Shown: in pieces, positions 1 through 13,192 of the stretch
Layout: every line of letters starts with the position of its first letter
Position numbering within the stretch: position 1 is the stretch's first letter
DNA from: Struthio camelus
Lineage: Eukaryota; Chordata; Aves; Struthioniformes; Struthionidae
Assembly (NCBI RefSeq): GCF_040807025.1
Contig: NC_090943.1
Coordinates: 123,317,400-123,381,399, forward strand
DNA: 64,000 bases
Direction: 5' to 3'
Notes under the pieces: generated by a model
What the model saw: the letters and a program-made list of their open reading frames with translations, nothing else
Databases searched by the model: none
What the model was told of the DNA's origin: nothing
Made by a program: the position numbers and the translations under genes

Positions 1-1694
1 AGCAGCACAAGTTTCCAGAATAACGAAACCTTTTCTTCTTGTGAAACCAGCTTTTCATAGAATGGCAAGCCATGTTTCTGCTCTTGGACTTTGTCTCAGG
101 CTGCACAATGGCCCAGCCCCACCATGTATAGAAGAAGCTCTGCAGAAGTTTTAAAATGGAGATAGCTCTCTTCCTCAGGCACTTGGGAAACTGAAATATC
201 TCACTAGCAGTGAAATGGAGCCAGTGAAAGAGAAAGAGATGCTAAAGCACTGATCAAAAGATAGGAAATGCTCTTCTACAGCAGTTAAGAGCTTTCACAG
301 AGCCACGTTTTCTAAGACTGTAGTTCATAATAAAATTGTAGTCATGTAACATGAGCTCTTAAAGACCATGGAGAAAGCTAGGACATGCCTCAGAATGCAC
401 TAAATTATGGGAAATGGAAGACGTACTGACCTTGTTTATAACATCATGACTTTCCACAGTAACTGTAATCTAGTTCTTTCTTATGTCTAACAATATTATT
501 TAATTCAACTAGTAAGAGATGAGTCTTGTGGTTTTGGTGGTAAAGGTTCAATCATCACTGAAGACCAGAGGCTCAGTGAATGCAGCCACAGATGCAGGAT
601 TTGTTCTACTGCTTAAATATACAGGTTATGCTGAACGAAATAGAGGAAGTGGTGTAACACGAGAGAGTGCAAGAGGAGGAGGAAATTTCTGTCAAGCTCG
701 AAGCTCCAGAAGAAGCTAGTGGTTAGTTACCCTAAAATTTATTAGTATAACTGTTAAATGGAGAAATTATACTTTTTAAGAAAATCTGTATTTTTTTATT
801 ACTATTGAATTTTTGGAAAAATCATGATAGAAACATATTTTGACTTTTATTGATCGCTTTTCTGAAAATACTAGTGGAAGTCATTCTGACTGAGAGGTTA
901 CTGCAGGAAACGCATACGTAATAATTAGCTTCCTTACATTAACTTCTCCTCCTTCTAATACTTTTGTAGAGACCTATGTTAACTTAGTTCAGATGGTTAA
1001 ATCTAAAATGAGATTTAATCAGAATATGTAATAATAATAGCAGAGAAGAAAGCAATGTTGTACAAAATCTTTCTAATAATAAGAAAAACCCATGGATAAA
1101 AGGAGCTTGATTTTTATAATGGGTTTTGAAAATAAGACATGAGTTTCTCCAATAATTAAATAAGGTTTATTATTTGAAATTAAATATGTATCCTACTTCG
1201 AAATATAATAACGTTGGAATTACTCTAGTTCTTCAGATCAGTCATCCTATGAAATGAACGCTATCAAGTGTTTTAGAGAAAGCTCTAAGTATCTTGCAGC
1301 AGTGAGTCATGCAGTAAACTTCTTGCAGAGAAAGTTCCTTTTTGGGTTCTAACCACTCAGGTGATGACTAGTGCTTGGAAGCCCGAGGATTAATATCACC
1401 AAGGTACTTATGTTAGTTTTAATTAACTGGAAGGGTGGCTGCTCATGTTCTTCCTATTAATGCTCGGTTTCTGTTTTGAATTACTCTCAGATCTTGACCT
1501 CAGTAACACACTTGTGACAGACTTCTACAGGTGAATTATACGTGCACAGAAGGGATTCATCTCAATGTTTTCAAATGTGCTCTCTCTCCAATTTCACTCT
1601 GTGTTTCATTGCTGGTATAGCAGTCTGTGTAATGAAAAAGGACTGATAGAAGTGTACTTACCATGTTCTTTCATTCAGTTTCTTTCTAAACAAG

Positions 1695-1757
1695 TTTTTC
1701 AGCTGAACCTATGTTTTTCAGCTGAATCCATGAACCTAGCATGAACCTATGAAGTAC
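1695..1757. repeat. Small tandem duplication, 19-bp unit
   Basis: TTTTTCAGCTGAACCTATG (1695-1713) is followed at once by TTTTTCAGCTGAATCCATG (1714-1732). Beyond that, ATGAACCTA-type units repeat. Two near-identical CAGCTG E-boxes result. Confidence 0.8.
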
Positions 1758-1889
1758 CTATTTACAGTTTTACTTGCTGAAGGGAATTAAACCCTATAAT
1801 ATGGAAGAAAAAGAATCATTGGTATAAATGTAGTGTAAAAATAGTTAATACATTATGTACATGTAAGGGGTATGAACATATAAACTTTG

Positions 1890-1908
1890 CACACACACAC
1901 ACACACAA
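1890..1908. repeat. (CA)n microsatellite
   Basis: Nine CA units. Confidence 0.95.
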
Positions 1909-2343
1909 ATATATTAAACTATTTTCTTTTGTGTTTATTACTTTACTATTTTGTTTTTCAGTATTTAGTATTTAAGCATTTCATTGTGGGTTTATTCTTC
2001 TGATGGTTTTTATCCTAAGCAGAAAATTTTGGGCTATCTCTAGCAATTTCTCTTTTTTTTCTCCCAACACATTACAATTAATTTGATAAGCATTAAAACT
2101 TATGAGCTGAAGAGACAAGTCAATTCAACCCACATCTACTAAAATGGTTAGATGCCAAGTTTAACAGGAAATCTGTCGCACAGCACGGATTTGCAACCAG
2201 GTTAGTACCAGCTTTAGCTCTTGATTTGAAAGGAATATGCCTATGAACTCTAGTTAGAAGCTTATGACACAAATATTTAAAGAACATGAAACACACAGGG
2301 GAATTTAATAAAGGAGGAAACTAAACATAAGAATATTAGATCA

Positions 2344-2410
2344 GCTTTTTTACTCTGCTGTCCCTTGGAAAAAAAAAGAAAAAAAAAGAAAAAAGAAAGA
2401 AGACATCAAT
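2344..2410. repeat. Copy 1 of a dispersed direct repeat with an A-rich core
   Basis: GCTTTTTTACTCTGCTGTCC leads into a run of A and AAAG units, ending ACATCAA. A second copy lies at 3023-3065. The A-rich core is longer here (about 35 bases), consistent with slippage. Confidence 0.6.
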
Positions 2411-2947
2411 AAAATCATTAGAAGAGTGAACTGTATTAAGGTTAAATAGAACTTCAGTCGGCTTATTTGAGGAATTGCCAATACTTTCTTATCAGAGAAA
2501 TAAGAATGTGTGTGTTTTATTGATTATATGAACAGAAAAAAAACCGTTATCCAATCCTGCACCCTGGAGTTTTGTTTTTCTGTGATGGTTCCTGACGGCA
2601 CAAAGAGAAATAACTGGCAAGCACCTGTTCAAAAATCAATGGCAGCGGAGCATCTACCTCATATTTGCATTCTTAAGTCTTCCACTGTAGCAGTGCTTTT
2701 GAAAGTAACTTCTTTAATCATCATTAATTGGTGGAAAAATCTCCATTGGTGTGCCATGACAATTAACACTCTTAACATCACTTGTAAAATGATGAATTAC
2801 TAAACAGAAAAGTGGAATTAAGAGGGGAAGTATAAATTAATCTGTTGTTGAACAACTTGGAATAAACTTTCATTTTCATAATGTTTTGAGAGGGATAGAT
2901 CAAAGTGAGTAGAATTTTTCCTAAAAGAAGATATTTTGTTTTAGGTT

Positions 2948-2995
2948 AACTTCAGACTTTAGACTAGTCTTTAGACTCTAGTCTTCAGACTAGCT
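2948..2995. repeat. Short array of TTAGACT / AGTCT units
   Basis: CAGACTTTAGACTAGTCTTT is followed by AGACTCTAGTCTTCAGACTA, giving four to five overlapping AGACT/AGTCT units, partly inverted. The same motif builds the array at 59.5 kb. Confidence 0.7.
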
Positions 2996-3022
2996 CAACT
3001 CACCTGTAACTACTTTGTTCCT

Positions 3023-3065
3023 GCTTTTTACTATGCTGTCCCCTAAAAAAAAGAAAGACATCAAG
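3023..3065. repeat. Copy 2 of the dispersed direct repeat
   Basis: GCTTTTTACTATGCTGTCCC then T, a short A/AAAG run, and ACATCAA: the same order of blocks as 2344-2410, about 680 bases downstream in the same orientation. Confidence 0.6.
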
Positions 3066-5645
3066 AGGCAACAATGAATGCAAAGTCCAAACTTCTATTG
3101 TTTTCCCTTACCTTCTCTTTCTTCTTTCTTTTCGCTCTCCCAGCTTTAACGACTGTTTCACAGTCATTTCGATGCTAAGACTTCTCGAGCAGGTATTACG
3201 CCTTCCCATGTCTATGTCTATGTCCTTACTTCCCCTTGATACCAACTTCCCACTTAGCAAAATCGTGAAATCTCCAATAAGTAAGGATGCTAAACAGGAA
3301 TTAAAAAGATAAAGGATTTATAGGATATAAATACTCATTCTAACCACAGTCACTGACTGCAGAAGTACATCTATACTAAAGATTACGTTTACTGTACATG
3401 GTGAATGACGTTTATTTTCCCCAAATCTCAGCTTTCCTGTTTTTTTCCCCACAAAGCTATTGATACTTCCATATTGTTGACCTGACTAACTTTAGTGAGT
3501 TAGAAAACGCTCACTTGCTAATCTCAGCCATAGTTAAAGTGCTATTGCTTGATTATGGCATAATCAACATACAAAATCTTTTAGACACAATGTTGGTGTG
3601 TTTTCACCCTGCTATATTTGTTTTTTACTTTGTGGTAACATTTTAGCTTATAATAACCTGGCTTCTCTTCAATTTCATAAATCCAGTGAGTCACACTTAC
3701 CATATACTTGTTAGGAGATATTGGTAGTTTGTTCTGATCCTTCTTTGCCTTCTCTCCTCTTCTCCACTCATTGTCAAATGTTCTGTGAAACAAGTAAGAC
3801 CTCTGAAGGAATAATGTTGTCTTTCTCTGCCTAGTAACATAATGAATTGTTATCTCTTCTATCATGACAAAAATTCTAACAGATGACAAATCTCAGCTGT
3901 AATGACTATCCTAACAAATAGGACAAGAAAATTTCCATTGTAAATAGGTGTCTGACTCTTGATGTATTTCATCAACTTAGCCTTAAACTGGAGCCAGCAA
4001 ACTGGGCAGGAAGAAACAGTACACCCAGTGTTTTACGCTTACCAAAGTTTCAGGAGTAATCATTGCATGAGGTGGGAGAAGGAACCACTAAAACTTGCCC
4101 TTCCTGATTATAATATAATTCTAAAACAACAAGAAATAAGATGTTCTGTTCATTCCGATTTTCGCTGGCATTCTCCGCTTGTTAATACCTTTGTGATGTG
4201 TAGACTCTTGTGAGCTGGTTACTGTAATATGTCAGTTCAGCAAAGCATCATTTGTAAACAAATTAGGAAAATTCAATGCTGCTTATTTGAATTCAAAATA
4301 AGAAATTAAATTGAATGTGGGCAATTTTAAATTTGTTCACAGTTTAGGTAAACAAGGATAAGTAAATATGTATGACATTTGCAAATATGTGCAATATTTT
4401 AAAACATTTTATTTTTTTAACCAAATATTTGCTCTATTTAATAGCTATCTGTTTATTTTGCACATGAAATAATTGCTGAAGTCTCTTTCTTTATTAAACA
4501 CTGAGTTTAGAAAAGATGAGCTGATATAAACAAAAACTCAGCTTTGCCTATACCATGTTGAATTGTTTAGGAAGTAATTATGCTTCAGTCATAATTTAGT
4601 GGCTTGTATTTTAGATTTTAGTACATACCTAGACACTTCTGTATCACTGAGAATTATTTAATGCTATTACTGTGTGTTCCATAAACTATTAAAATAGTTT
4701 GGCACAGGCTTTTATTCTCATTTTTTATCTGATATTTCTAAGAACTGTATTTCTTTTTCTCTCTCTCTAAAGCAAAGCCATTGAGAATCTGTGGATTATT
4801 GAAGATCTCTTATACAATAGAGATGTCACATTTTGAAGCTATCTAGAGAAATAACTGGTAGCTTGAAAGGTCACATTCAACTAAAAATAAAAATACAATC
4901 CATCTTTGCGTTTTCAGATCTTCAGACAGGTTGGCCTAAGTTTCCATATCACACAGAAGTAAGCATATTTTTCTTTTTCTTTAAATATATCTCTAACGTA
5001 AGTACTGATTCGTTTATGTGGGAAAAACATCTAACCTTTTAGGTCATTATCTTCTAATGTTATCCATAAGCTCTCATCTTAAAGATACTGAGTTCAGGCA
5101 ATTACACAAGCAATTAATCTTTCATTTACAAAACCAAAAATAAAAATAAAAAATCCCCAAACTTCAAAAAAGGTAAGTGGCTAGGCCTTGTAGTTGTGAG
5201 AAAACTTGGAAAAAATTAATCCTAAAGATTCTTAAGGCTAAAGTTATTTTAAAGTTATATTGCAATAGTTGAGGTAATTATTTACCCAGAGAAAAGCTTT
5301 CTTATATTTTAAAGAAGTCTCAGTATTTTGGTGCAAGTTGAGTAATGATCTTGAATATCTAGCTGGCAATAATGTATTTACGCTCATTGTAGCAACTCTT
5401 CTAGTTGGACAGGTAGTAGATGGCATTTATTGGTCACAGAAGCACAATGAAAAGTGGTTCTGTTATTGATTGACTCTGTGGATGTTGTCTAGAAGATACT
5501 GGATGAGGACCTATCAATTTCCTAGTTTGATTACCAACTTAAAATTTACTAAGATTCCTTGTCTAGTGCAGTATTTGTGTCCAGGTTACAAGTGGAAATT
5601 TCAGCACCTGCTAAGTTTCAGTAACTTCAAAGAGTTCTGAAGGTT

Positions 5646-5684
5646 AAAAAAAAAAAAAAAGAAGGAAAAGAAGAAAAAAAGAGA
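5646..5684. repeat. A15 run and purine-rich tract
   Basis: Fifteen A followed by GAAGGAAAAGAAG and more A. Confidence 0.9.
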
Positions 5685-6862
5685 AATGTTGCACCTTTCT
5701 AGCCCTACACAAGACAATGAGGACCCATTTGGGAAAAATCCCTCAGACATGATGAATTGGGGAACATGCGTTCTGTCAGCCATTTGAGTAATCACGGTAA
5801 TCTTGTGTGTTCAACCCTAATTACAGCTGAAAGCCATCAGCAGTCAACTGATTTTCACAGCTGGTGGTAAATTTCTTTATCCACCTATAAGGAGTAAGAA
5901 GACTAATAATTCAAAGCTGTTCAGTTGAGGTCCTTCACCTTTGGCCTCAAAGGGTGGCCATGAGACACACCTGAAAGAGGTAGGCTGGGTTCTATATCTA
6001 TTTAAACTATCAATGGAGAGCAGTAATGGGATCAGAAATAGGATGTCTGTATTTACTGCTATATAAAGTCTAGATAGGTTTGGAATGAAGTCTACTTTTA
6101 AAATATTAAGATACAGTTAGTAGGCATAATATATGCATATAACAAGAAAGGTATGCCTGTTACATGTTATGTCTTTAGGAAGTGCAAATATATGGAATGA
6201 TATATATATTTAATATGGAGATATTTTCTTGTTTGATGGTCATGATATGTCTTTAAAAAACCTGAAGTTTTACTTTCTATAAGGAAAGAACTTCATGGTA
6301 TCTGAGAATTTCTGTACATTGAATAAGGCTTGCTGTTACAAAGAATTGCTTTGGCTCTCTGAGGGGGAAAAAATAGTTAAAAGAGGCTAATCATTTAGCA
6401 GAATACTACATTATGCAAATATGCAACCCAGGGAGATTTACACACAATGCATTGATTTACATGCTATTTAAAGTCACCTTATCTTTCTATTTTTTGTAGG
6501 TTGGACTGTGTACTTGTTTATATGGTGGCATATCTAGAGAGAGCTGAAGAGTTGCTGCTTGCCTTGGTTGGAAGAAATGGTTGGAAGGTAGGCCTTCTCA
6601 TGCACTTGTAGATACCATGAACTTTGACCTCAACTGGGAGCCCTTGGGGAACGTAAAGAAAAGGGAACGAATGCTTTCCCTCTGAAGGATGTATTTGCTC
6701 TTTGGATGATGTATCGAGTGAATGAGTGTTTGACAAAGGCAATTTTACAATACTTTTCTGTTAAAGTGTGGTGGTGAGTCACCATATCTATTTACAGAGA
6801 AGTGATAAATAGAGGTATTTTTCAATGTAGAATGTCTCTCCTCTCTATCTCTCTTTTCTTTC

Positions 6863-6877
6863 TTTTTTTTTTTTTTT
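6863..6877. repeat. T15 run after a CT-rich tract
   Basis: CTCT-rich sequence from about 6838 passes into T15 and then GGGAGGGGGC. Confidence 0.9.
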
Positions 6878-7205
6878 GGGAGGGGGCAAGGGGGGTTGAA
6901 TTTAAAAAAAGAAGGAAGTCCTCATTTAGAACTCTGTCAGAAAACAGAGTAAAATGAACTAATAAGCAAATTCATAGCTTAGGAATTCCTATGTACTTTG
7001 TTAGATAAGACACTGTTTAAGCATAGAAGTTGCACTGCTGATCTGGGCTGTAAGATTCCGTTAATACTGGGTAAAAGCAGTGAGTCCCACAGAAGCCTAA
7101 TTCTAGAAACACACAGAATTAATGAGTACACTTGGTGGTAGCCCTGGAGGTTAGCAATGTATTTTTGATCTTGCCTTTGATTTGCTTAATTTTTAAAATG
7201 TACTC

Positions 7206-7225
7206 TTCATCCTAGTTCATCCTAG
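7206..7225. repeat. Perfect 10-bp tandem duplication
   Basis: TTCATCCTAG occurs twice in a row. Confidence 0.85.
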
Positions 7226-10200
7226 TGTTAGTGCATGTGAGAACTAAATTAGTGTTTGTTCATCCAGTGTTGCTTCCACCAGATGGAACTGATGATGCTC
7301 AGTCTGTCCTGAGGGTATAGCTGTCATAGAAACAGTGAAGAGCTATCAGTTGATGATGACTTTTGGATATTACTGACATGAATCGGATTTGATCTGTGAA
7401 TTGAAGTCATATATCCTGTGTCATTGATTTATAACAAGTGTTTTTTATATACTAATCTAAGTTGTTATTTATTCAAACTTTTTTTATGCATGTGTCATCT
7501 TTGTATAAGTGCAGGGAGGGGGAAAAAAAAAGCTACAGTACTAAAAAGAATTAATCATAGACTCAACTCTATAGCTTTAGGAAAGCCAACAGCTCTCCAG
7601 ATCTTCCCATTGGGACAAAAGAGCAGCTGAGATTTATCATATTGTCTTTCACAGGAGTAGATGTTACAGTGGATTGAGATGCTAGCAAAAAATAGCTGGA
7701 GTTTTATTTTCTGAGCATGAGTTATTAGCTTCTGAGCTTGTGTTTCTCAACTGCTTTCTGTTATCAAACAGTGGTTCACAATCTGTTGTGAAGCCAGTGG
7801 TTTATTAAATATCAGCCTCTACCATGATGAGTAAAAGATCTGGAAAAGAGCAAAAAATTACAAGGCACTTACATTAAAACTCAACACCAGCAGATTATCT
7901 TTGAGGTCACTTTTCCTTAGTATTTTTCTGATTTTTATGTGACCGTGAAGAACGTAGTATTTATCAAAGTTCTTTCACTCCAGAGCCAAGATGTCCATGG
8001 CTGATGGACATGTTATAGAGCCTTCTTATATCCAGTAGCTTAGAAGCCAATGAAAACTTTTTTTTTTTGCCTCTTTGTGTTCTTTATTCCCTTTCGTCTG
8101 GAGGCCTTTGCTAATGACAGGGTAAGCTATTAACTGCTGCTTTAATCTGTATCAGAAGACGTTTTACACAAGGTTTAATATTTTCTTTTTAAAGTAGTCT
8201 GCTATCAACAAAAGGAAGGTTGAAAACTAGAAAGGCTTCATTTATCTTGCCAAAGACAAGAACTGAAAGAAAATAATGGGAATTTCAATGTCCTATTGAT
8301 GAGTGTTGTAGCTTCCTGTGATTAAAGGCCGCATCACATGTGAATAGCACTAGTGGATGTTATTGTTTGAAAAGTATGGCCGTATACAATACTTTGATCA
8401 CCCATGCTTCTACAGTTCAATTAATATATGGTAAAATTTGTTAGAATTGAGATGTTAACTGAAAGAATGGTGAGGCTGGATGCAATGGAACTCTTATGTA
8501 TCATTTGGGCAGAAATCAACAGTTCTTGGACTTGGATGGTTTCATCATTGTCCTAAGAGATGCAAGATCATCAGGTTTAAGCTGTGAGCCTGGAAAAAAA
8601 ATTTTAACTGGTTTGGTGAGCAGCTCTTTTGGAAAGTTCCTCATTATACTGCCCTCTCTCAGTAAGAACTTTCTTCCTTCTTTCAGTAAGAACAATTCAT
8701 AGTGAGGCAGGATATAGAAAGTTGAGGGTTACTTGCTCTGCTTTTTCAAGGTTTAACTTGCAATGAACCACTGCAAGAGAAGACCCTGGAGCATCTTAAC
8801 AGCCCCTATAGTGACTGCTTATCAATGTCAGCTTTCTAACTTTCCAACCTGAACTAATTTCCCACACTTCCTTGCCTCTCCTCCTAATTTAAAGAAGACA
8901 GATGCATCTCTATGACCTGCTTTGACAGACATTTAACTGCTCTTCTTTGTAGCTTTTTCATGTGTCTTGCTGTTCTTAACAAAGCTGAAATCTGAATATC
9001 CCAGCAGAGCAGCAGAAAGTGTGATAAGCTCTTTCAGCAAACTATTGCTGTCACAGCATTAAACTATCCTGGTGAGGTTTATGTGGAGAAACCTACTTCT
9101 ATTACTTGATAAGATATGGAATTTTTCCTATGCAGACTGTACTGCTTTCTCCTTGCAAAATACCTGCTCTCGATCTCTACTATTTGCATTCTGAGTGACA
9201 TAATTATAACTACAAATTTCATCCTTTTCTGAAAGCAATTAGCTCTAGGTATGTTCAGTTAAGGCCAAGATGCTTTTATTCTACCATCTTTAAAAATTTC
9301 TGTGTCTTTTGAACACTTGCATGTTGAAGTGCTGAAGAGCTTCTTAATTCTCTGTAATTTTTAGTCATTCTGTCACAGCAAAAGTTTCTTTTTTCCTTTT
9401 CACTACCTCCCTGCCCCCTCAAATAAGGCCTAAATTAGTCCTCTTAGTCTAATTTAGTCTTTTATGTGTTCATTCCGCAGCACTTCTGTATACTATTATA
9501 ATAAAACAAGTTATTTATGCTGTACAGCTGTTCCACTCAAAATTAAACTTTACGTCTTTTAGCTCCATAGCCCTCTTTCTACTCTTTCTAAACCCACAGT
9601 TTCCTCTGGCTCCCCTAATTCTGATAATTTCTCCTCTGTGATTTAGAAATAATCGGGTAGAAAGGGAGATCACGTATGTCAGGAAGATTATTTGATTTGG
9701 GGCAAAATGAAAAGATGGCTGCAAACTGGATTTCTAACTTCAAGGTGATTTCAAGATGAAGTGTCTAGTGACCCCAGGCAATAAATCTGACTCTTACATT
9801 ACCAATTACTATCTCTGGTATTATTACCCAAAAAGCAAAACCCAAAAAGTAAAACCTCTGAAACAGATGAAATGTGCTCATCATTTCAGAGTCACATGTA
9901 AATAACAGGGATCTCACTCTTGTGCTATTGTAGGGCCTTTTAAGTCAATTTGCCTTCTGCCACATAGCTTTTGCGTGCTAATTTTAGACATTAATCACAT
10001 GATTAAGATTACAGGAATTTTGCTTTCAGTTCCTATGGCACTACTTACTCTTTCCCAAGCACTTCCTAGTGGTGTTATTAGCAGAGATGAACCAGCAGGA
10101 ATAACAGTGAGAGAGCATTAATGCAGAGCTGATGGTGGTCTAAGTGCTTGCTGTGTAGTGCTGATAAACTGTTGGCATTTTGAATGCCTGTTGTCTACTT

Positions 10201-11114
10201 CTGTTAAAATCAGTTAGGCCCAATATACTGGCAAGAATGCCAGAGGTCATCAACGCTAGGTCTAGCCTGAGCATTTTATTTCCTTAATGGCAACAGAGGC
10301 CATTTTGGCAACCCTTCTGTAGTAGATAGGGTGTGACAGGCCTATGTTTATGGTGGCCTCCTGACAGCAAAATTTCCAGACCTCTGAGAGCTCAGATCTT
10401 GAAGATAGATAGCATTATTTTCTTTTTGAGAAAACTTGCTCATAATGTTTGCAGGCTTTTTCTCGCTAATTTGTGTTTATTTCGGGCAATATAAATCAAA
10501 GGTTGTACCAATAAGCTACATACACAAACACCAGTGTATATTGTTTTATGTGCCTATATTGCTCAAGAAACATGCTATAGTAAGATAAAATCTATTATTC
10601 CCACTTCTGGTGACACAGAGTTTGTAGAACTGCAGCATTGGCATCGTTCAGTCTGAAATGATATGGGATTCCTTTGAGAAGGGAAGTTATACTTTTATAT
10701 GTCAGTTATTCATGTGCTCTTCCTTTAAGTGAGCTGTGGCATATTTAACAAGTGATGAAACTTTATATACAGTAGAATAACGAATGTAGGTGCATTAGCA
10801 AAAGGAAATACACCTATCAGTTGTCACTTTTCACTTCCTTCAACTACTCAGATATAAAGGTAAAAATTAGCAAACCAGGATTCCACATGGGTTTGTACAA
10901 ATCCAAATGTTTATGCATTTCTTAATGAATTAACTAAACATATTTTGGTTGGTTTTCTAGGATAATCATACTTAGTTAATAAGTCACTAGAAGGTAATTC
11001 AATGAATTTGATTAATGTTAGGAATAGACTTAATTTTACTTAACAGATTCCCAAATGCAGGTAATGAAGGTTAAAATAACCATAGAAATAGCTTAGAAAA
11101 ATGTTGAAAGCTGC

Positions 11115-11129
11115 TTTTTTTTTTTTTTT
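11115..11129. repeat. T15 run
   Basis: Simple homopolymer; an A15 run lies 137 bases downstream (11266-11280). Confidence 0.9.
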
Positions 11130-11265
11130 AAAAGTTGGTGGAGTGAAAGCCTTGTTATGAGACTGCCCTTCTGTAGAAGTAGGCTATAACCAAAAAGCAA
11201 GTTCTTGATAACATCTTCTGCATAACTTAAAAGCAGGCTACAAATGGAGGGGGGAAAAAAACAGC

Positions 11266-11280
11266 AAAAAAAAAAAAAAA
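11266..11280. repeat. A15 run
   Basis: Simple homopolymer following GGAGGGGGGAAAAAAACAGC. Confidence 0.9.
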
Positions 11281-12538
11281 CCTAACCCCTCCATGGCCAT
11301 CAAGATATTGCAAGAGTATGATTTTGCTTAGTTATGTGGGATATATGGTTGTACCAGCTTCTATAAGGATATGGATATTGATTGCCTGGGTGATGGCCTT
11401 AGACTTGACCCCACAGCTATGTTTTTAGCAGTGGAAAGAAGTTCCATTGCTGTTCTACAGAAGCAGCTGGGAAATATCAAAGAGCTTTAAATACCTCTTC
11501 CATCAGCTTAGTGTAGAACATGTATTGGGAAAGATCTTGAAGATATTGGATTTGGACATAAAAAGCAGTAAAATTTGCTACATTTGTTATATTACAGTGT
11601 ACTTAAACCCAGGTGTCCAGCAACCCAGGGGATGACGTGAGCACAGCAGTGACCCAATTTCATCCATTTTACTAGGGAGATAATGGAAAGGATAAATGCA
11701 CTCTGAATGGCCTAGAAATAATGGCACACACTGATTTGAAAATGTATAATGAACTATAGATGGACACATATTGGATTAAAAATATGATTATGAAAGCCTT
11801 GCTCATGGTTAAATTTATATACTAACACTTGATTAAAATGCATAGTTGAGTAATATGATATGTGGTATAGTTTACCTTTCCTTTTAGGGTATGTAAGGAT
11901 ATAGGTGTTTTCACTGTTTTTCAGTAACACCAGTGCTGGTAATATCACCAAAATATCTTGATTTGTTTGTAGGATGAAGGAAGAATGTGTGAATGAGAAT
12001 ATTAATTTTTTTAAAACCTCAGAAAAGGTTCGGTGGAATTTCAAGCCTGTTCTTATTTTAGTTGATCTGATTAACCCATTTCTAATAATAATAATGACTT
12101 ACTGTGTGACTCCTTTGAATTTCTTTGACGGATATCTGATTCTAAAAACAATGCCAACATGTGTGTACTTAAACCTGTCTGCTGTGGACTTCTGTACGTC
12201 TGATAACAGGTTCCCTGGAGCTACTGAGTGCTCTGGAGCACCCTCCCCACCATGAGCTTCCTTCAGTCTGTGCAGACTCCCTTGTAGTATTGCTTCCTTC
12301 CTCAGGAACTGAACTTTCCTCTTGGGAAGAATAAGGTTTAGATTTAACTCCCAAAATGAATGGGACGTCTACTAGGAAAAGAATGCCATCTTCACAAAGG
12401 CCTGTGTTGGCTTAGTGTCTGCTAACACAACTGATTCCAAAGGTAGCCTTCATAGATGGTGCTCAAGGAGAACTTTGAGTCAGGCTTGTGATGAGTCTCC
12501 AATTTAACTTTGGGCTAAATGAGGAAGGAAGAAGGATC

Positions 12539-12567
12539 TGTGTGTGTGTGTGTTTTTTTTTTTTTTT
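12539..12567. repeat. (TG)n plus T15 run
   Basis: Seven TG units pass directly into a run of about 15 T. Confidence 0.92.
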
Positions 12568-12787
12568 CTTTTGTCGGGACATTTTCAACTAATGCAAATA
12601 ACCGCTAGTTTCTACCAGAGCGATCCAGACCTTTGACATGGTTGTTTTTACATTTTCCTTTTGCCTGCTACCGGCCAAATCTACAATTAGGGTACAAAGT
12701 GAGTTTCCAGTAAGAAAGTGGCCAAGCAAAAGATCATACAACATGTAGGAAAGCCTGCTGTGCTCTACTTTCTTGGTTACCAGTACG

Positions 12788-12813
12788 GCATGGGCATACT
12801 TGTATGCCCATGC
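12788..12813. repeat. Perfect inverted repeat, 12-bp arms, 2-base spacer
   Basis: GCATGGGCATAC, then TT, then GTATGCCCATGC. All 12 pairs match, seven of them G-C, and the arm is not simple-sequence. A CCATGG and a GGGCCC palindrome follow within 15 bases. Confidence 0.97.
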
Positions 12814-13163
12814 ACACCATGGGCCCTGCACAACTGCTCTCTCCCTTCACTCACTTTTCATCCATGTACTGGTTTTCACAGAAATGCAAGGAGCCAGGAT
12901 TGCTGGAGAGAACAGGTGGAACACATACAAAAAGTCATTATTCTGGATGACCATCTGGTGTTTTTAAAAGGCTATGACATTAAAATAAATATGGATAGAT
13001 ATATTTATTAGAAGGTATGGACTATTTCAAGATTAAGTAGCGCCACTCAAAGTCTTGCGAAAGGTCTAGTTAAAAGATAAATTCTTTGCTAGAAAATCTG
13101 CAAGAAATGTCTTCAAAAGATTGAGAAATTCTTTTTTTATTGCTTGACTAAACTGAAACTTTC

Positions 13164-13192
13164 ATATATATATATATGTATATATTTATATA
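13164..13192. repeat. (TA)n microsatellite
   Basis: TATATATATATATG then TATATATTTATATA. Confidence 0.9.

Larger units (their letters stand above)
1..6860. other. AT-rich unique sequence without a supportable gene
   Basis: Apart from the small repeats listed, no exon, RNA gene or promoter could be supported. The open frames are short (up to about 100 codons) and without family motifs. A weak coding-like trace at 519-719 and an acceptor/donor pair at 3101-3193 are discussed as findings. Confidence 0.8.

Noticed and set aside
11115..11280. T15 and A15 runs 137 bases apart as possible ends of a mobile element
   Set aside because: The inner sequence shows no inverted termini, target duplication or family motif.
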